Part shown: positions 36,320 to 49,052 of the stretch, in pieces
Numbering within the stretch: position 1 is the stretch's first letter
Layout of the letters: each line of letters opens with the position of its first letter
Assembly: GCF_002994745.2 (NCBI RefSeq)
Contig: NW_020126816.1
Location: forward strand, 372,001-436,000
Reading direction: 5' to 3'
DNA from: Rosa chinensis
Lineage: Eukaryota; Streptophyta; Magnoliopsida; Rosales; Rosaceae
DNA: 64,000 nt
Program-made: the position numbers and the translations under genes
Notes under the pieces: generated by a model
What the model was told of the DNA's origin: nothing
The model's database searches: none
What the model saw: only the letters and a program-made list of their open reading frames with translations

Positions 36320-38170
36320 TTAGTCCTCTGGGTGTGGCGCATCCTGGAGGGGTACATCCTCCACATTATGTTCCACAAACGCCTCATAGTAAGGCTTAAG
36401 ACGATGTCCATTGACCTTGAATTCCGCTTCAGTTGTCTGACTCTTTATCTGTATAGCACCATGAGGAAAGACATTAGTAACAATAAAAGGACCAACCCAT
36501 CTAGAACGCAGCTTACCAGGAAAAAGTCTCAATCTAGAATGAAATAAAAGAACTTTTTGACCAACTACAAAGGTCTTTCCACGAATCATCTTATCATGAA
36601 AGGCCTTTGTCTTTTCCTTGTAAATCCGTGCACTATCATAGGCATCATTCCGAATTTCCTCAAGCTCATTGAGTTGCAACTTCCTATGAAGTCCAGCTTC
36701 ATCTAAGTCCATGTTGAACGTCTTGACTGCCCACCAAGCTTTATGCTCCAATTCCACAGGTAAGTGGCAAGGCTTCCCATACACCAAACGAAATGGAGAC
36801 ATCCCAATTGGTGTTTTGAAAGCTGTCCTATAAGCCCACAATGCATCCTCCAAACGTTGACTCCAATCTTTTCTTGATGGCCCCACGGTTTTCTCTAGTA
36901 TCCTCTTGATCTCCCTATTTGAAACTTCTGCTTGTCCACTAGTTTGAGGGTGATAAGGCGTTGAAACCTTATGTGTCACATGGTACTTCCTAAGCAAAGC
37001 CTCAATGGTCTTGTTGCAAAAGTGAGAACCTCCATCACTAATGAGTGCTCTAGGCATGCCAAACCTGTTAAAGATGTTAGACTTTATAAACTCTGCAACA
37101 ACCTTAGAATCATTAGTCCTGGTGGCTTTCGCTTCCACCCACTTGGAAACATAATCAACAGCTAAGAGAATATAGAGAAAACCATTAGATGAAGGAAAAG
37201 GTCCCATAAAATCAATACCCCAAACATCAAAAATTTCGACAATCATTATAGAATTTAGAGGCATTTGATCTCTAGGTCCTAAGTTCCCAGTTCGTTGGCA
37301 CCTATCACATGTCATACAAAATTCATATGCATCTTTAAACAAAGTAGGCCAAAAGAAACCAGATTCCAACACCTTCCTAGCAGTTCTATCAAAGCCAAAA
37401 TGACCACCACATTGTTTAGAATGACAAAACTCAAGTATAGCTTTTTGTTCATTATTAGGCACACATCTCCTTATCAGTTGATCAGAACAATATTTCCACA
37501 AATAAGGATCATCCCAAACATATTGTCTAGCTAAATTCTTAAGTCTATCACGTTGTGCATATGTCATATCATTAGGAAATGTTTTAGATACCAAGTAATT
37601 AACAATATCAGCATACCAAGGCACACTTACCTGGATTCCGAAGAGTTGTTCATCCGGAAACATCTCCACTAAGGGTATGGCGTCTTCCTCACTCACTAGT
37701 CTACTCAAGTGGTCAGCTACAACGTTCTCTGTGCCCTTCTTATCCTTGATCTCAACATCAAACTCTTGAAGCAAGAGTATCCAACGAATTAGCCTAGGTT
37801 TTGCCTCTTTTTTTGACATTAGGTACCTTAAAGCTGCATGATCAGAATAAACAATAACTTTAGTACCCAATAAATATGAACGAAATTTCTCTAAGGCAAA
37901 AACAACAGCTAAAAGTTCTTTTTCAGTGGTAGAGTAATTGAGTTGAGCATCATTAAGGGTCCTGGACGCATAATAGATTGCATAGGGCTTCTTGTCCTTC
38001 CTTTGTCCTAGCACGGCCCCAACTGCATAGTCTGATGCGTCACACATGATCTCAAAGGGAAGAGACCAATCTGGAGGAAGCATGATGGGAGCAGACGTCA
38101 GGAGTTCCTTTAATGTGTTGAACGCAACTTTACAATCCTCTTTGAATTCAAACGCCACTTCCTTTTGTAG
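36320..38170 (-). CDS. pol: B Gag-Pol, segment 3: RNase H and integrase
   Basis: This is the C-terminal 617 codons (1252-1867 plus stop) of the 1,867-aa B polyprotein. RNase H contains '[14 protein letters not shown]' (catalytic D1295), '[15 protein letters not shown]' and 'SDHAAL'. Integrase has an HHCC zinc-binding region ('[11 protein letters not shown]' then '[11 protein letters not shown]'). The D-D-35-E triad is D1571, D1630 and E1666. The end has a GPF motif and no chromodomain. It is cut off from segment 2 only by a solo LTR. All catalytic residues are present. Confidence 0.93.
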   Translation of the reverse strand, partial: LQKEVAFEFKEDCKVAFNTLKELLTSAPIMLPPDWSLPFEIMCDASDYAVGAVLGQRKDKKPYAIYYASRTLNDAQLNYSTTEKELLAVVFALEKFRSYLLGTKVIVYSDHAALRYLMSKKEAKPRLIRWILLLQEFDVEIKDKKGTENVVADHLSRLVSEEDAIPLVEMFPDEQLFGIQVSVPWYADIVNYLVSKTFPNDMTYAQRDRLKNLARQYVWDDPYLWKYCSDQLIRRCVPNNEQKAILEFCHSKQCGGHFGFDRTARKVLESGFFWPTLFKDAYEFCMTCDRCQRTGNLGPRDQMPLNSIMIVEIFDVWGIDFMGPFPSSNGFLYILLAVDYVSKWVEAKATRTNDSKVVAEFIKSNIFNRFGMPRALISDGGSHFCNKTIEALLRKYHVTHKVSTPYHPQTSGQAEVSNREIKRILEKTVGPSRKDWSQRLEDALWAYRTAFKTPIGMSPFRLVYGKPCHLPVELEHKAWWAVKTFNMDLDEAGLHRKLQLNELEEIRNDAYDSARIYKEKTKAFHDKMIRGKTFVVGQKVLLFHSRLRLFPGKLRSRWVGPFIVTNVFPHGAIQIKSQTTEAEFKVNGHRLKPYYEAFVEHNVEDVPLQDAPHPED

Positions 38171-38175
38171 AAGAC

Positions 38176-39903
38176 TGATAGGAGCAAAAAGTGTGACAAT
38201 ATTATTGAATATGTGCGCCATTTTAGCCTTGTTTCTCCCTTAAGTTTAGTGTTTTGAGTCATTGAGTCGTTTTTAGAGTCTTGTTGAGTGTTTGGAGTGA
38301 AATAGGCGGAAAAAGTAAAATTCATGAAAAATCCTAGCTGGATCAGGATTCCTAACTGTCAACTATTTTTGCGGTCTTTACATTTTAATTTCCCTTTATT
38401 TTCTCTAGAAAAATCTGATATTCTCCTGCTTGTTGTAGGAAACGTTGCCTGGTTGAACTCTTGGAAACAGCAATGATGGAGTCATAAAATAAAGCATTAA
38501 GATATTTGACCAAGCAATGAAGAAGGGAAATAAAGGAGAAAAGATGTTTTCAGTTGAGGAATAAAAGAAAAAGATGTTTCCGCTGGAAAATAAATAAGAG
38601 AAAGACGTTTTCAGTTGGGGAATAAAGGAGAAAAGACGTTTTCAGTTGAGGAATAAAAGAAAAAGATGTTTCAGCTGGAAAAATAAATAAGAGAAAGACG
38701 TTTCAGCTTGGAAATTAAAGGAATTGCCCCATTATGAGAGGAGTTAAGGCCATAAAGAAGACGTTTCAGTTGGGAAAGCCAACCAATGCTCCCCTATAAA
38801 TAGGCAACGTCCAGAACTGAATTTGCATCACTTCCCAGCCAAGATCATTCCAAGACTGCCCAATTCACTCCTTAAACTTCCATCTCCTACAAGACCGTGA
38901 CCACCATCCATCCATTAATCTACGAAGCTCTTAGGCGCTGAGTCAAGGACGCTCCACCACCATAGTAGAGACAAGTTCATCACCTTGTTGCTAAGCCGCT
39001 GAGGAAAGCTTCAAAGTGTAACTATGACTCTACTTATAATTTTTGTTTCGGTTTTGTTTGTTTCAATTTGCGAGTTGTGTAATTGGAGACACGAAATTTT
39101 CAGAATATTTTTATTAATATTTTTGAGATTTTCAGTTTATTATTGAGTTAATTTCGAGAATTCTTTTATGATGCATGTTACAATCTTGTGCCCTTTTATG
39201 TGTTTTGGTAATTTTCAGAGTTAGGTTCATAAGTTTGCATGCTAGAATAACGGTGAGAGTTTTTGTGTGTTTGCTTAATTTGCCAAGAGTGATTGTTATT
39301 TGTTAAGGCGCTGAGTTAAACAAGTAGCAATTAGTTCTAAAAAAGTGGTAAAAACTATGTTCAATGGTTAAACGATTCTGGAAATTACGTGTTAAATTCT
39401 ATATCTAATGGTTAATTTGCACGTGTGAGTTGATTCGAGGGTTAGATAATACTACTAGTTAAGAGAACTACGCTGAGTGTTTTCGAAAATTAGTAGTATT
39501 AGGCTTGGTAAGGACTTTTCCGATCCAAACCTACATTGGAACGAATCAGATAAATGGATTGATCCGCTGAGGCTTTTCATTTGGGCTCTTATCTAGGCAT
39601 TTAAGATGGGCACATTTTTGTAGCATGTTGAAATGGATTTTCTGTTTTTACACTTAGTAATTTCTTAGTGGTATTGGTCAAGGTTAGGGAAGTCGATCAT
39701 TGTAGATAATTTTATTTGTTTTGTTTTTATTTTAAGTAGATTAGAAACCAAATTCAAAAACCCCCCTTTTTATTCGTTTATTTGTTAATTGACCTTTTTG
39801 TGTAGGTGTACCCTACAATCCCCGGACTGAACGATCCCTGCTTATCCTATACTGACAACTACATTTTGCAGGGTTAAATTGTGAGGCTATTTCAGCCGCA
39901 TCA
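38176..39903 (+). mobile_element. C-family solo LTR 1, in B pol
   Basis: A single 1,728-bp LTR (TGATAGGAGC...CCGCATCA) with no interior and TSD aagac at 38171-38175 and 39904-39908. This is the product expected when the two LTRs of one element recombine and delete the interior. It sits between reverse transcriptase and RNase H of B, in opposite orientation. A TATA box (TATAAATA) is at 38795-38802. The U3 array at about 38525-38775 has about seven units. Confidence 0.96.
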
Positions 39904-40903
39904 AAGACGACATAGAGGCCTAGAAATCTTGGAGAAGTCCTTGATGAATCGCCTGTAGAAACCTGCATGTCCAAGAAAAGAGCGGACCTCCCTCACACTT
40001 GTGGGGTATGGTAAGTGCTTAACAAGATCTACTTTAGCTTTATCAACTTCTATTCCACGTTTAGAAACAATATGCCCTAAGACTATCCCTTGTTTCACCA
40101 TAAAGTGACATTTTTCCCAATTAAGCACAAGATTAGTCTCTTCACAACGCCTAAGTATTAATTCTAAGTTATTTAAGCAATCATCAAAGTCTTTACCAAA
40201 AACCGAAAAGTCATCCATAAAAACTTCAATTATTCTCTCGATAAAATCAGAAAAAATACTTACCATGCATCTTTGAAACGTACCTGGAGCATTGCAAAGT
40301 CCAAAGGGCATCCTTCTGTAGGCAAACGTCCCAAAGGGGCATGTGAATGTCGTTTTCTCTTGATCCTCATTAGCAATGGCGATTTGGTTGTACCCAGAAT
40401 ACCCATCCAAAAAGCAATAAAACTCATGGCCAGCTAACCTCTCAAGCATCTGATCAATGAATGGCAAAGGGAAGTGATCCTTCCTAGTAGTGGCGTTGAG
40501 CTTCCTATAGTCGATACAAACCCGATGTCCAGTCACAGTTCTCTGAGGCACTAACTCATTCTCTGCATTCTTCACAACTGTGATCCCAGATTTCTTTGGC
40601 ACAACTTGAACTGGTGAAACCCACTTAGAGTCTGAGATAGGGTAGATGACGCCACAGTCAAGAAGCTTGATGACTTCTTTCTTTACGACCTCCATCATAG
40701 GTGGGTTCAAACGTCTTTGAGCCTCCCTAGTTGGCTTGGCTCCCTCCTCAAGCAGAATTCGATGCACACAAGTAGTAGGGCTAATTCCTTTAATATCCGC
40801 TAAAGTCCAACCAATTGCAGTCTTGTGCTTCTTAAGCATCTCCACCAATCTATCCTCTTGAGTTGACGTTAAAGATGATGAAATGATGACAGGTAAAGTT
40901 TCG
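39904..40903 (-). CDS. pol: B Gag-Pol, segment 2: reverse transcriptase
   Basis: The middle 1,000 bp of the B polyprotein encodes reverse transcriptase from the 'ETLPVIISSS' linker through '[14 protein letters not shown]', '[20 protein letters not shown]', '[17 protein letters not shown]' and the active site FMDD (D1148, D1149) to '[19 protein letters not shown]'. Solo LTRs flank it on both sides. With one TSD copy discounted at each, it joins both neighbours in frame, without a stop. Confidence 0.93.
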
Positions 40904-40908
40904 TTTCC

Positions 40909-42597
40909 TGATAGCAGCAAAAAAGTGTGATAATATTAATGAGTATATGCTCCATTTTAGCCTTGTTTCTCCCTTAAGTTTCGTGTTTTGAGTCAACGAG
41001 TCATTTTAAGAGTCTTGTAGAGTGTTTGGCGTGAAATAGGCAGAAAACACAAAATTCATGAAGAATCCTAGCTGGATCAGGATTCCTCACTGTCGACTGT
41101 TTTTGCGGTCTTTACATTATTTTAATTCCCTTTATTTTCTCTAGAAAATTCTGATATTCTCCTGCTTGTTGTAGGAAACGTTGCCTGGTTAAACTCTTGG
41201 AAACAGCAATGATGGAGTCATAAAATAAAGCATTAAGATATTTGACCAAGTAATGAAGAAGGGAAATAAAGGAGAAAAGATGTTTTCAGTTGAGGAATAA
41301 AAGAAAAAGATGTTTCAGCTGGAAAAATAAATAAGAGAAAGACGTTTCAGCTTGGAAATTAAAGGAATTGCCCCATTATGAGAGGAGTTAAGGCCATAAA
41401 GAAGACGTTTCAGTTGGGAAAGCCAACCAATGCTCCCCTATAAATAGGCAACATCCAGAACTAAATTTGCATCACTTCCCAACCAAGATCACTTCCCAGC
41501 CAAGATAATTCATTGCCTATCACTTCCTGGCCAAAAACTTTTTCGAGACTCTGCCCAATTCACTCCTTAAATCTCCATCTCCTACAAGACCGTGACACCA
41601 TCCATCCATCAATCTACAAAGCTCTAAGGCGCTGAGTCAAGGACGCTCCACCACCATAGCAGAGACGAGTTCATCACCTTGTTGCTAAGCCGCTGAGGAA
41701 AGCTTCAAAGTGTAACTATGACTCTACTTATAATTTTTGTTTCGGTTTTGTGTGTTTCGATTTGCGAGTTGTGTAATTGGAGACATGGAATTGTCAGAAT
41801 ATTTTTATTAATATTTTTGAGATTTTCAGTTTATTATTGAGTTAATTTTGAGAATTCTTTTATGATGCATGTTACAATCTTGTGCCCTTTTACGTGTTTA
41901 GGTAATTTTCAGAGTTAGGTTCATAAGTTTACATGCTAGAATAACGGTGAGAGTTCTTGTGTGTTTTCTTAATTTGCCAAGAGTAATTGTTATTTGTTAA
42001 GGCGCTGAGTTAAACAAGTAGCAATTAGTTCTAAAAAGTGGTAAAAATCATGCTTTAATGATTAAATGATTCTGGAAATTACGTGTTAAATTCTATGTGT
42101 AATGGTTAATTTGCACGTGTGAGTTGATTCGAGGGTTAGATAATACTACTAGTTAAGAGAATTACGCTGAGTGTTTTCGAAATTTAGTAGTATTAGGCTT
42201 GGTAAGGACTTTTCCGATCCAAACCTACATTAGAACGAATCAGATAAATGGATTGATCCGCTGAGGCTTTTCATTTTGGCTCTTATCTAGGCATTTAAGG
42301 TGGGCACATTTTTGTAGCATGTTGAAATGAATTTTCTGTTTTTACACTTAGTAATTTCCGAGTGGTATTGGTCTAGGTTAGGGAAGTCGATCATTGTATA
42401 TAGTTTTATTTGTTTTGTTTTTATTTTAAGTAGATTAGGAACCAAAATTCAAAACCCCCCATTTTATTCTTTTATTTGTTAATTGACCTTTTTGTGTAGG
42501 TGTACCCTACAATCCCCGGACTGAACGATCCCTGCTTATCCTATACTGACAACTACATTTTGCAGGGTTAAATTGTGAGGCTATTTTAGCCGCATCA
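40909..42597 (+). mobile_element. C-family solo LTR 2, in B pol
   Basis: A single 1,689-bp LTR, start TGATAGCAGC (one base off the usual), end CCGCATCA, TSD tttcc at 40904-40908 and 42598-42602. It sits between protease and reverse transcriptase of B. Its U3 array has about four units (41265-41415) against seven in solo LTR 1. It has an extra duplicated stretch just downstream of the TATA region. Confidence 0.95.
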
Positions 42598-45350
42598 TTT
42601 CCTCCCAAGTAAGCATACTTCAAGTGATCGGGTAATTGCTTAAGTTCCAAAGTAGGTGCCTGAATCACTGAAGGTAAAGGTTTATTAGTAGAGGGAGAAA
42701 TAAACACAGAAGAAACATTACCTAGCTCAAATGGTGTTGCCTCAAGAAAAGCAACATGTTCCATGATAGCATCACTATGAATAGCCGTGAGCTCCTCCTT
42801 AAGGATGGTAGAGTCATCCTTCATCATTCCAACGCCATGGGCAATGGTTGAACCCAAAGTATCCTCATTCATCATCTCCATGAATTTCTGCGCAAGTTCA
42901 TCAAGTATATCAATAGAAAAACATGATGAAAAGTCAACCAAAGGATACCTCATTGCTTCAAAGATGTTGAAGCCAACAATTTCACCATCGAACTCCATTG
43001 TCAATGAGCCAGAATATACATCAATTTTAGTCCTAGCCGTCCTCATGAAGGGGCGGCCTAGCAACAATGGCGTTCCACTTTTAGGGGACTCCTCCATCTC
43101 TAGAACATAGAAGTCAGCTGGAAAGATTAGCTCACCAACCCGCACAAGTACATCCTCAACTAACCCCTTAGGGTATGCATTAGATCGATCTGCCAATTGA
43201 ATAATAACATTATCATGCTTAAGTTCACCTAGACCTAGAGTTTCATAAACAGAGTAAGGCATGACATTTATGGACGCCCCTAAGTCTAGCATGGCATTTT
43301 CGAATTTACTTGTTCCAATAACACAAGGGATAGAGAAACTTCCTGGATCCTTACACTTTTCTGGCATTCTACGTTGAAGCACAGCTGAGACATTCTCACT
43401 TACCTTCACCACTTCTTTCTCACGGTTTTGTCTCCTTGTGGTGCAAAGCTCCTTCAAGAATTTGGCATACTTAGGGATTTGCTTTATGGCCTCAAGGAGA
43501 GGGATGTTGATTTGCACTTTCTTGAAGGTCTCCAAGATGGCCTTTTCGGCCTCATCCTTCTTGGATCTAGTATATCTGCTTGGGAAAGGCAAAGGAGAAG
43601 AAGATGGGTTAGCAATAACCGAATTGAAAGAGTTAGAAATATTACCTTGAAGGTCCGGTTTTGCATTTGATGTTTGAGACGTCACATGAGCCTTGGACGT
43701 TGCAGGGTCCTCCTCCTCCTCTAATGTTGACGTTAAAACCTTCTTAGGAGGCCTTGGAGGGTCTACAAGGGTCTTACCACTCCTTGTAGTGACGACCTTT
43801 GCTTGCTCAAAGTGAGGATTAGGGATGGTGCCACTTGGAAGCTTCCCTTGCTCATGAAACTTACCCATAAACTCCACAACTTGACTCATTTGCTTCTTCA
43901 TCTCATTCACATCCGTGGATATGGCATTGATTTGATTCCCATGATGAGTTTGACCTGCAGTTAAAGCTTGAGTAGATTTGGTTAGAGTTCTAATCAATTC
44001 ATCATTAGAAGAAGAAGCATTTGAATTAAAATTTGAATTGAAAGGAGTAGGGTTAGGAGGTTGAGGCTTTTGATAGAAGCCTTGAGGACGTTGTTGGAAC
44101 CCTTGAGGTGCACTTTGAACGTTCTCATTGTCCTTCCAACGAAAGTTGGGGTGATCCCTCCATCCAGGATTGTAAGTGTTCGAATATGGATCATTCCTAG
44201 GACGTTGGTACCCTTGTTGGAAACCTATGGCGTTAACACCTTCTTGTCCTCCACCTTCCATGAGTTGAGGGCATTGGTCAGACACATGCCCTTGCATTGA
44301 ACAAACTCCACACACCATGACTTGTCCATGTGATCCTTGAGACACAAGAGAAGTAAGTTTGTTAATTTTCTCTTCCAATTGAGCTAAAGTACTTACCTCA
44401 TGGACCTTTTCACGAATGGTGGTGGCTTTGGGCCTAGAGCTTCCATATTGTTGTTGATTCAAGGCCCTATTCTCAATTAGAACCATTCCAGCCGCAGGTT
44501 CCTTGTCAACAAAAGATCCACCTGAAGCTGCATCTAGCATGTCTCTTTCCAAGTTGGTGAGCCCATCATAAAAACAAGTGAGCAAGGTCTCATCCTTCAT
44601 GCCATGTTGAGGGCATTGAGTGGTGAGAGACTTGAACCTCTCATAGTAATCTGCGTAGGACTCATCTTGCCCTTGTTGAATTCCACTTATCTTTTTCCTT
44701 AACATGATGATGCGAGATGTAGGAAAGTATTTCTCAAGAAACGCCTTCATCATGTCTGCCCAAGATGCAATTCGTCCACTAGGCAACTCATAGAGCCACT
44801 GCTTTGCCTTGTCAGCCAACGAAAATGGGAAGGCCTTCAGCTTCAAAATTTGTTCATCCGCTCCTTGAGGCTTCATGCTAGTGCATATGAACTGAAACTC
44901 CATCAAGTGGTTGTTGGGGTCTTCCATAGAGAGTCCATGGAATGTAGGAAGACGATGAAGCAACCCAGACTTCAACTCAAAATCAGCTGTTAACCCCTCA
45001 GCTGCAGCAGGGTAGGTTATACAAGTGGGGACTCCACCAGGTGGGATGACAGATGTAGAAAGCTGCCTGATGGTGAGAGCCATTGGTGGTGGTAGTGGTT
45101 GAATGACTAAGAGTGCACGAGGTGATGGAGGTGGCGTTTGGTGTGGTGATGGAACAACTGAAGTGTCAGAAGCTTCTGATCCTCCCTCTACTCTATTCCC
45201 TTCACTATCTAATTGAAGCTCACGAAATTGAAGTGGAGTGGTAACTTGGATGTCAAAGAGATCCGAGTTTTTCTTAAGCTTTTCAATCCGTGCTTGAATG
45301 ACGTGGAGGGGCGTTTTGGTGTACTTGGGTGGTTCAGACGATCCAGACAT
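42598..45350 (-). CDS. gag-pol: B Gag-Pol, segment 1: Gag and protease
   Basis: The start ATG at 45348-45350 (MSGSSEPPKYTKTPLHVIQ) follows a 1-kb leader. The segment covers 917 codons plus two bases: Gag capsid core ('LPTFHGLSMEDPNNHLMEF', 'AKQWLYELPSGRI'), a CCHC knuckle (CGVCSMQGHVSDQC), a Gln/Pro-rich stretch, 'VVTTRSGKTL', and an aspartic protease with DLGAS (D689) and '[17 protein letters not shown]'. The frame ends here only because solo LTR 2 is inserted. It is a fused Gag-Pol with no stop or frameshift between gag and pol, as usual for Athila. Confidence 0.93.
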
Positions 45351-46315
45351 TCATTGATCTGTAGTAGAACAAAAGAATAAAGTTAGTAAAATATAAACAA
45401 GACGTGGACCAAGGTACACACATCAAAAACGTCACATTTATACATGCATAAACCAAAGTCAACGAAAATTATAGTGGTTAGTTACAATCTTTTACAACTT
45501 TCGAACTAATCAACTTTAATAAGAGAATTGTAAGTCAAGGTTTAGACGTGCGGCCCAGAGATTCTAATGTTAATACGAGTCTCCCCTCCTAAATCTTTTG
45601 GTAACTCTTTTCACACAGAGCCAGGTAGTAGAGGAACGATTTTGGCGGAGCTCAGCTCACTTGATTGACAGGGGACGAGACCCTTTGTCAGCACTTCTCG
45701 TATCCAATCAACCTAGACACTCTATGCTACTAAGGTGCGCCTACTTGATAAAGGAGGTTGCTTGACAAGTATTAATAAAAGAACTCTCACCTATTCCGTT
45801 ATGACTTACTTTCTTCTTACCAAAACCAATGTATTTCGAAAATTGTCTAAGGAATTGACTCAATTAGACGTCATGAATCTTGCTTTGGACTTGCGGCCCA
45901 AGTCCTTGTCTTTACACATATTTTTCTTCAAATCCTTTGGGCAACCTTACTGAAATGGCCAGGTGGGGGAGGACGAGCACGAGAGGTAGAACCCATTTTG
46001 GCACAAGCTACTCCCACATAGTGGTTTACGCTCGTTTGATTGCCTTCTGGATTCAAAACCCGTCATGGACGTTGTCCCCTTTTCTAGACACCATATCACA
46101 TAGGCTATACTTACTTAGATAAGAAGAAACCTAAGTGTAAGACATTGTTCGATTGTTAATAAGAGCCGCCCTCAACCTTAAAAGACCTGAATCAGGTGCT
46201 AAATAAGGGGTTTAGGCTAATATTAACAAAGGGACTTCACCTATTCCATGAAAATTCACGACCCCTTACCAAATCAATACCTTAGTGGCGTTTTCATCAC
46301 ATGAAGACTTTTCAA
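45351..46315 (-). other. B 5' leader
   Basis: About 965 bp of untranslated leader between the primer binding site and the Gag start. It contains leader-module text at about 45880-46260, in which 'gccgccctcaacc', 'gctactcccacatagtgg' and 'cctggccat' type blocks recur, and the ~150-bp shared module at 45590-45750. Confidence 0.75.
45590..45750 (-). repeat. Leader/3' shared module, B leader copy
   Basis: The same ~150-bp unit as in the B 3' region (35690-35850) and the E 3' region (59030-59190). It lies about 240 bp upstream of the Gag start. Confidence 0.75.
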
Positions 46316-46333
46316 TCCCCGGCAACGGCGCCA
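46316..46333 (-). other. Primer binding site for tRNA-Asp (B)
   Basis: Minus-strand TGGCGCCGTTGCCGGGGA with a 5-bp spacer from the LTR at 46339, then TTGA. Confidence 0.96.
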
Positions 46334-46338
46334 AAAAT

Positions 46339-49052
46339 TGATACGTGCAAAAGCAATTGCCAATTTAAACCCTGAAAAATGTAGTTGTTAGTATAGAATA
46401 AGCAGGGATCGTTCAAGCCGGGGATTGAGGGTGCTAACATGTGAGAAACAAATTAAAGACAAGAATATACAAATTTACAAGTTTCACGAAAATTAGAATT
46501 TTTACAAGTACAAGCATGCATAGATTTTCGAAACAACAAAGGAACAACAAAGAATTAGAGAGCACACATACATGTGTCACGAATTAGAGAGTAAGGAATG
46601 AGAGAATAACAAAATATACAAGTATATATAGACATAGATTTCGAAAGAAAGAGAGAATTTGAGTTAGAAAAGGTTTTGGGAATCCTACTCCTATTTATAC
46701 ACAATTTACAAGTCCATATCATATTAGAAAACCATATACAACAAGGATTCCTAGTTATATACTAATTAGGATTACTTAATTACTAAGAAAACAAATTGTT
46801 GACCAAGTCAAACATTAAATCCTAAGTCAAAACTAACTCTAACTACTTTCCCTAAAATTTAGGAACCTATCCCTTAAATTAAGGAGACCTAACAAACTCA
46901 TAACAAACTCCTAAAAAACACTAAAACTAAAAACAAACACATATTTACTATTCACGGAGACACTATGCACGAATTTAAAAACATTTTTTTTATTTTTTTT
47001 ATTTTTTTATTTTATTTTATTTTTTTATTTAACTAGGTTAACATGCTACCTAAAAATCTAAGTTAATTTTATTTATTTACACAAACAAGAAAACATAAAG
47101 ATGGGGGGTTTTTGAAGATCAAAATATAAAATTTCGAAAACATTAAAAGATTAAAAACAAGAAAACATTTTATTTACATAGGTGGGAAAAGAAGAATTTT
47201 TGGAAAACAATTCATCAAGAACAATCAAGAACAACATATTCATGCATCCCTTAATCTTTATTAATTGCCAAGAACACCATCAATCAAGACACAAAGATCA
47301 AAGCAACCAATGTCCCTTTAAACTTTCTTTCTTATGTGAATCGAAATAGCAAAGCACTAGACCAATTTATTTCGAAAAGTAGACATCACACATACGTTGA
47401 AAATCCGTTTTCAAATCATTAAGTTCAAGAAAGAATTGATGAACATGCAAATCCAAGCACTCAAAGCAAGTCAATTCATCACATGCATAATCTGATTTCG
47501 ACTCAAAGCAAGCCTTTACTACTTATTTCGAATTAAGGTTCACAAAGCATCAACCCTAATTACTAGCAAGTTACATGCAAGTCATCCTAATTGTTTGTCA
47601 GACTTAGTAAATCGTTAACATGTAATGAAGCATAAAACCAGATTATTATTCTTTCAATTCGGCAACTAAGCAAGATCAAGAACACATAAACACATCAATC
47701 ATGAAAAGAACCATCTAAATTGCATCCAAAAATCAGTTTGTCACATCATAGTTTCGGTTTAAACAACAGAAATTCCAAAGCAGAAATTCTAACTACAAGA
47801 AAGCCAAAACCGTAAGAATACATGAAAAGATGATGGTGTGAACAACCCTTAGTCATGTCCCAAGCTCCAAAGCAGATCCAAGATGATGCACAAGTGTTGA
47901 TCACGGCTAGGAAGATGGATGGTTACGGCCTTGCTCCTTGAAGATTGCGAAAACCTGAAAACTAGAGAGAACAAGTGAGAATACGAAATTGTGGAGAAAA
48001 TTCTGAACCTTGAAACGTCTAATACACAAGGTATATATAGGAGAACGTCTCAAGGCACTCCCAATTCGTTTCTACTTGGTTTCTCTTAGTTTGTGTTGAT
48101 TTAGGACTTCTTTCTCACGAAACAGATTTCCGGCAGGATTGACCTCAGTCCACTAAAACGGCCATAACTTTCTCTAGAAAATAGATATTGATGAGCTGTA
48201 AAAAGCTCTGGAAACTAGACATCTGTAGCTTTCCAACCATATAAAGATCATAATTTTCTGAGCTCTGAGCGATTTTTGACACTCCGTTGAAGTTGACTGA
48301 TCTGCACAGGCAGATTTCCGAATCTGTAATGGATTTGACTTTTAATGCACAAGTTGAGTCCAATTCGGTTTTCCTTCACATCACATGCCTCTCACATGTC
48401 TTCCACGCCTATTCTGAAGTAGAAACGTCAAGAACTCCCTAGAACCTTCAAGAATCTCACGGCAATTCAATCCTTACTCAACAAGAAGTCCAAATTCCAT
48501 ATTGCTTTGTAATTCGAATCTCTTGTTGCTTCCTCTTCCATGTGCACGGCATATGACCTTCTTGAGACTTCTAGATATTTCATGAACGTTCCAAAGCTCT
48601 CCTAGTGCGAGTAGAACTCCATATGCAAGTAGGTTTCCTAGTTGAATACAAACTTCTTTTCTGCGATTCTTCTACACTCTTCCGGAACCTTCTTGAGTAA
48701 TCCTTATCCAACAGGGACTCCTTGTCACACTAGGATTCCTTATCTGAGTAGGATTGGGTTTCCCTGTCCAAGTAGAACTTCTAATTTCCGCGACTTAAGA
48801 GTTTAAATCCAAGTCAGCTTCTGATTCCTACTCCAACTAGGATTCCTTTTCCTAGTCAAACTGGGAGAACTTCCATTTCTTCATTTCTTTCCATTTCTGC
48901 GCCACTTGCGCTTTCCTTAGCCATTTTTGGACCTTGAGACTCCATTTTCACCTGAAAAACACTAACTAAGTTAAATTGATCAAGATAAAGAAAATAACTT
49001 AGCAAAATATAGGGTTTAAACATTATTAACGTCGCATTTTATGCTCCTATCA
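46339..49052 (-). repeat. B 5' LTR
   Basis: 2,714 bp, about 99.6% like the left copy by eye. The T-tract region at 46984-47032 accounts for most of the 13-bp length difference. Substitutions seen include those near 46361, 46799, 46968, 47856, 47866 and 48579. Confidence 0.95.
48032..48039 (-). promoter_or_regulatory. Putative TATA box in B 5' LTR
   Basis: Minus-strand TATATATA in the context CTATATATACCTTG. The same sequence occurs at 15786-15793 in the other LTR. Confidence 0.6.

Larger units (their letters stand above)
14106..49052 (-). mobile_element. B: full-length autonomous Athila-type element with three nested insertions
   Basis: The minus-strand element has LTRs at 14106-16806 and 46339-49052, a polypurine tract, a primer binding site, a leader and a complete Gag-Pol frame. 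A2, with its nested A3, and two solo LTRs of the C family are inserted in it. Without these B is about 14.5 kb. The 5-bp flanks (gtaaa on the left, cccca on the right) do not match. The two sides are also non-adjacent parts of D, so B may be a recombinant of two insertions. Confidence 0.9.
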
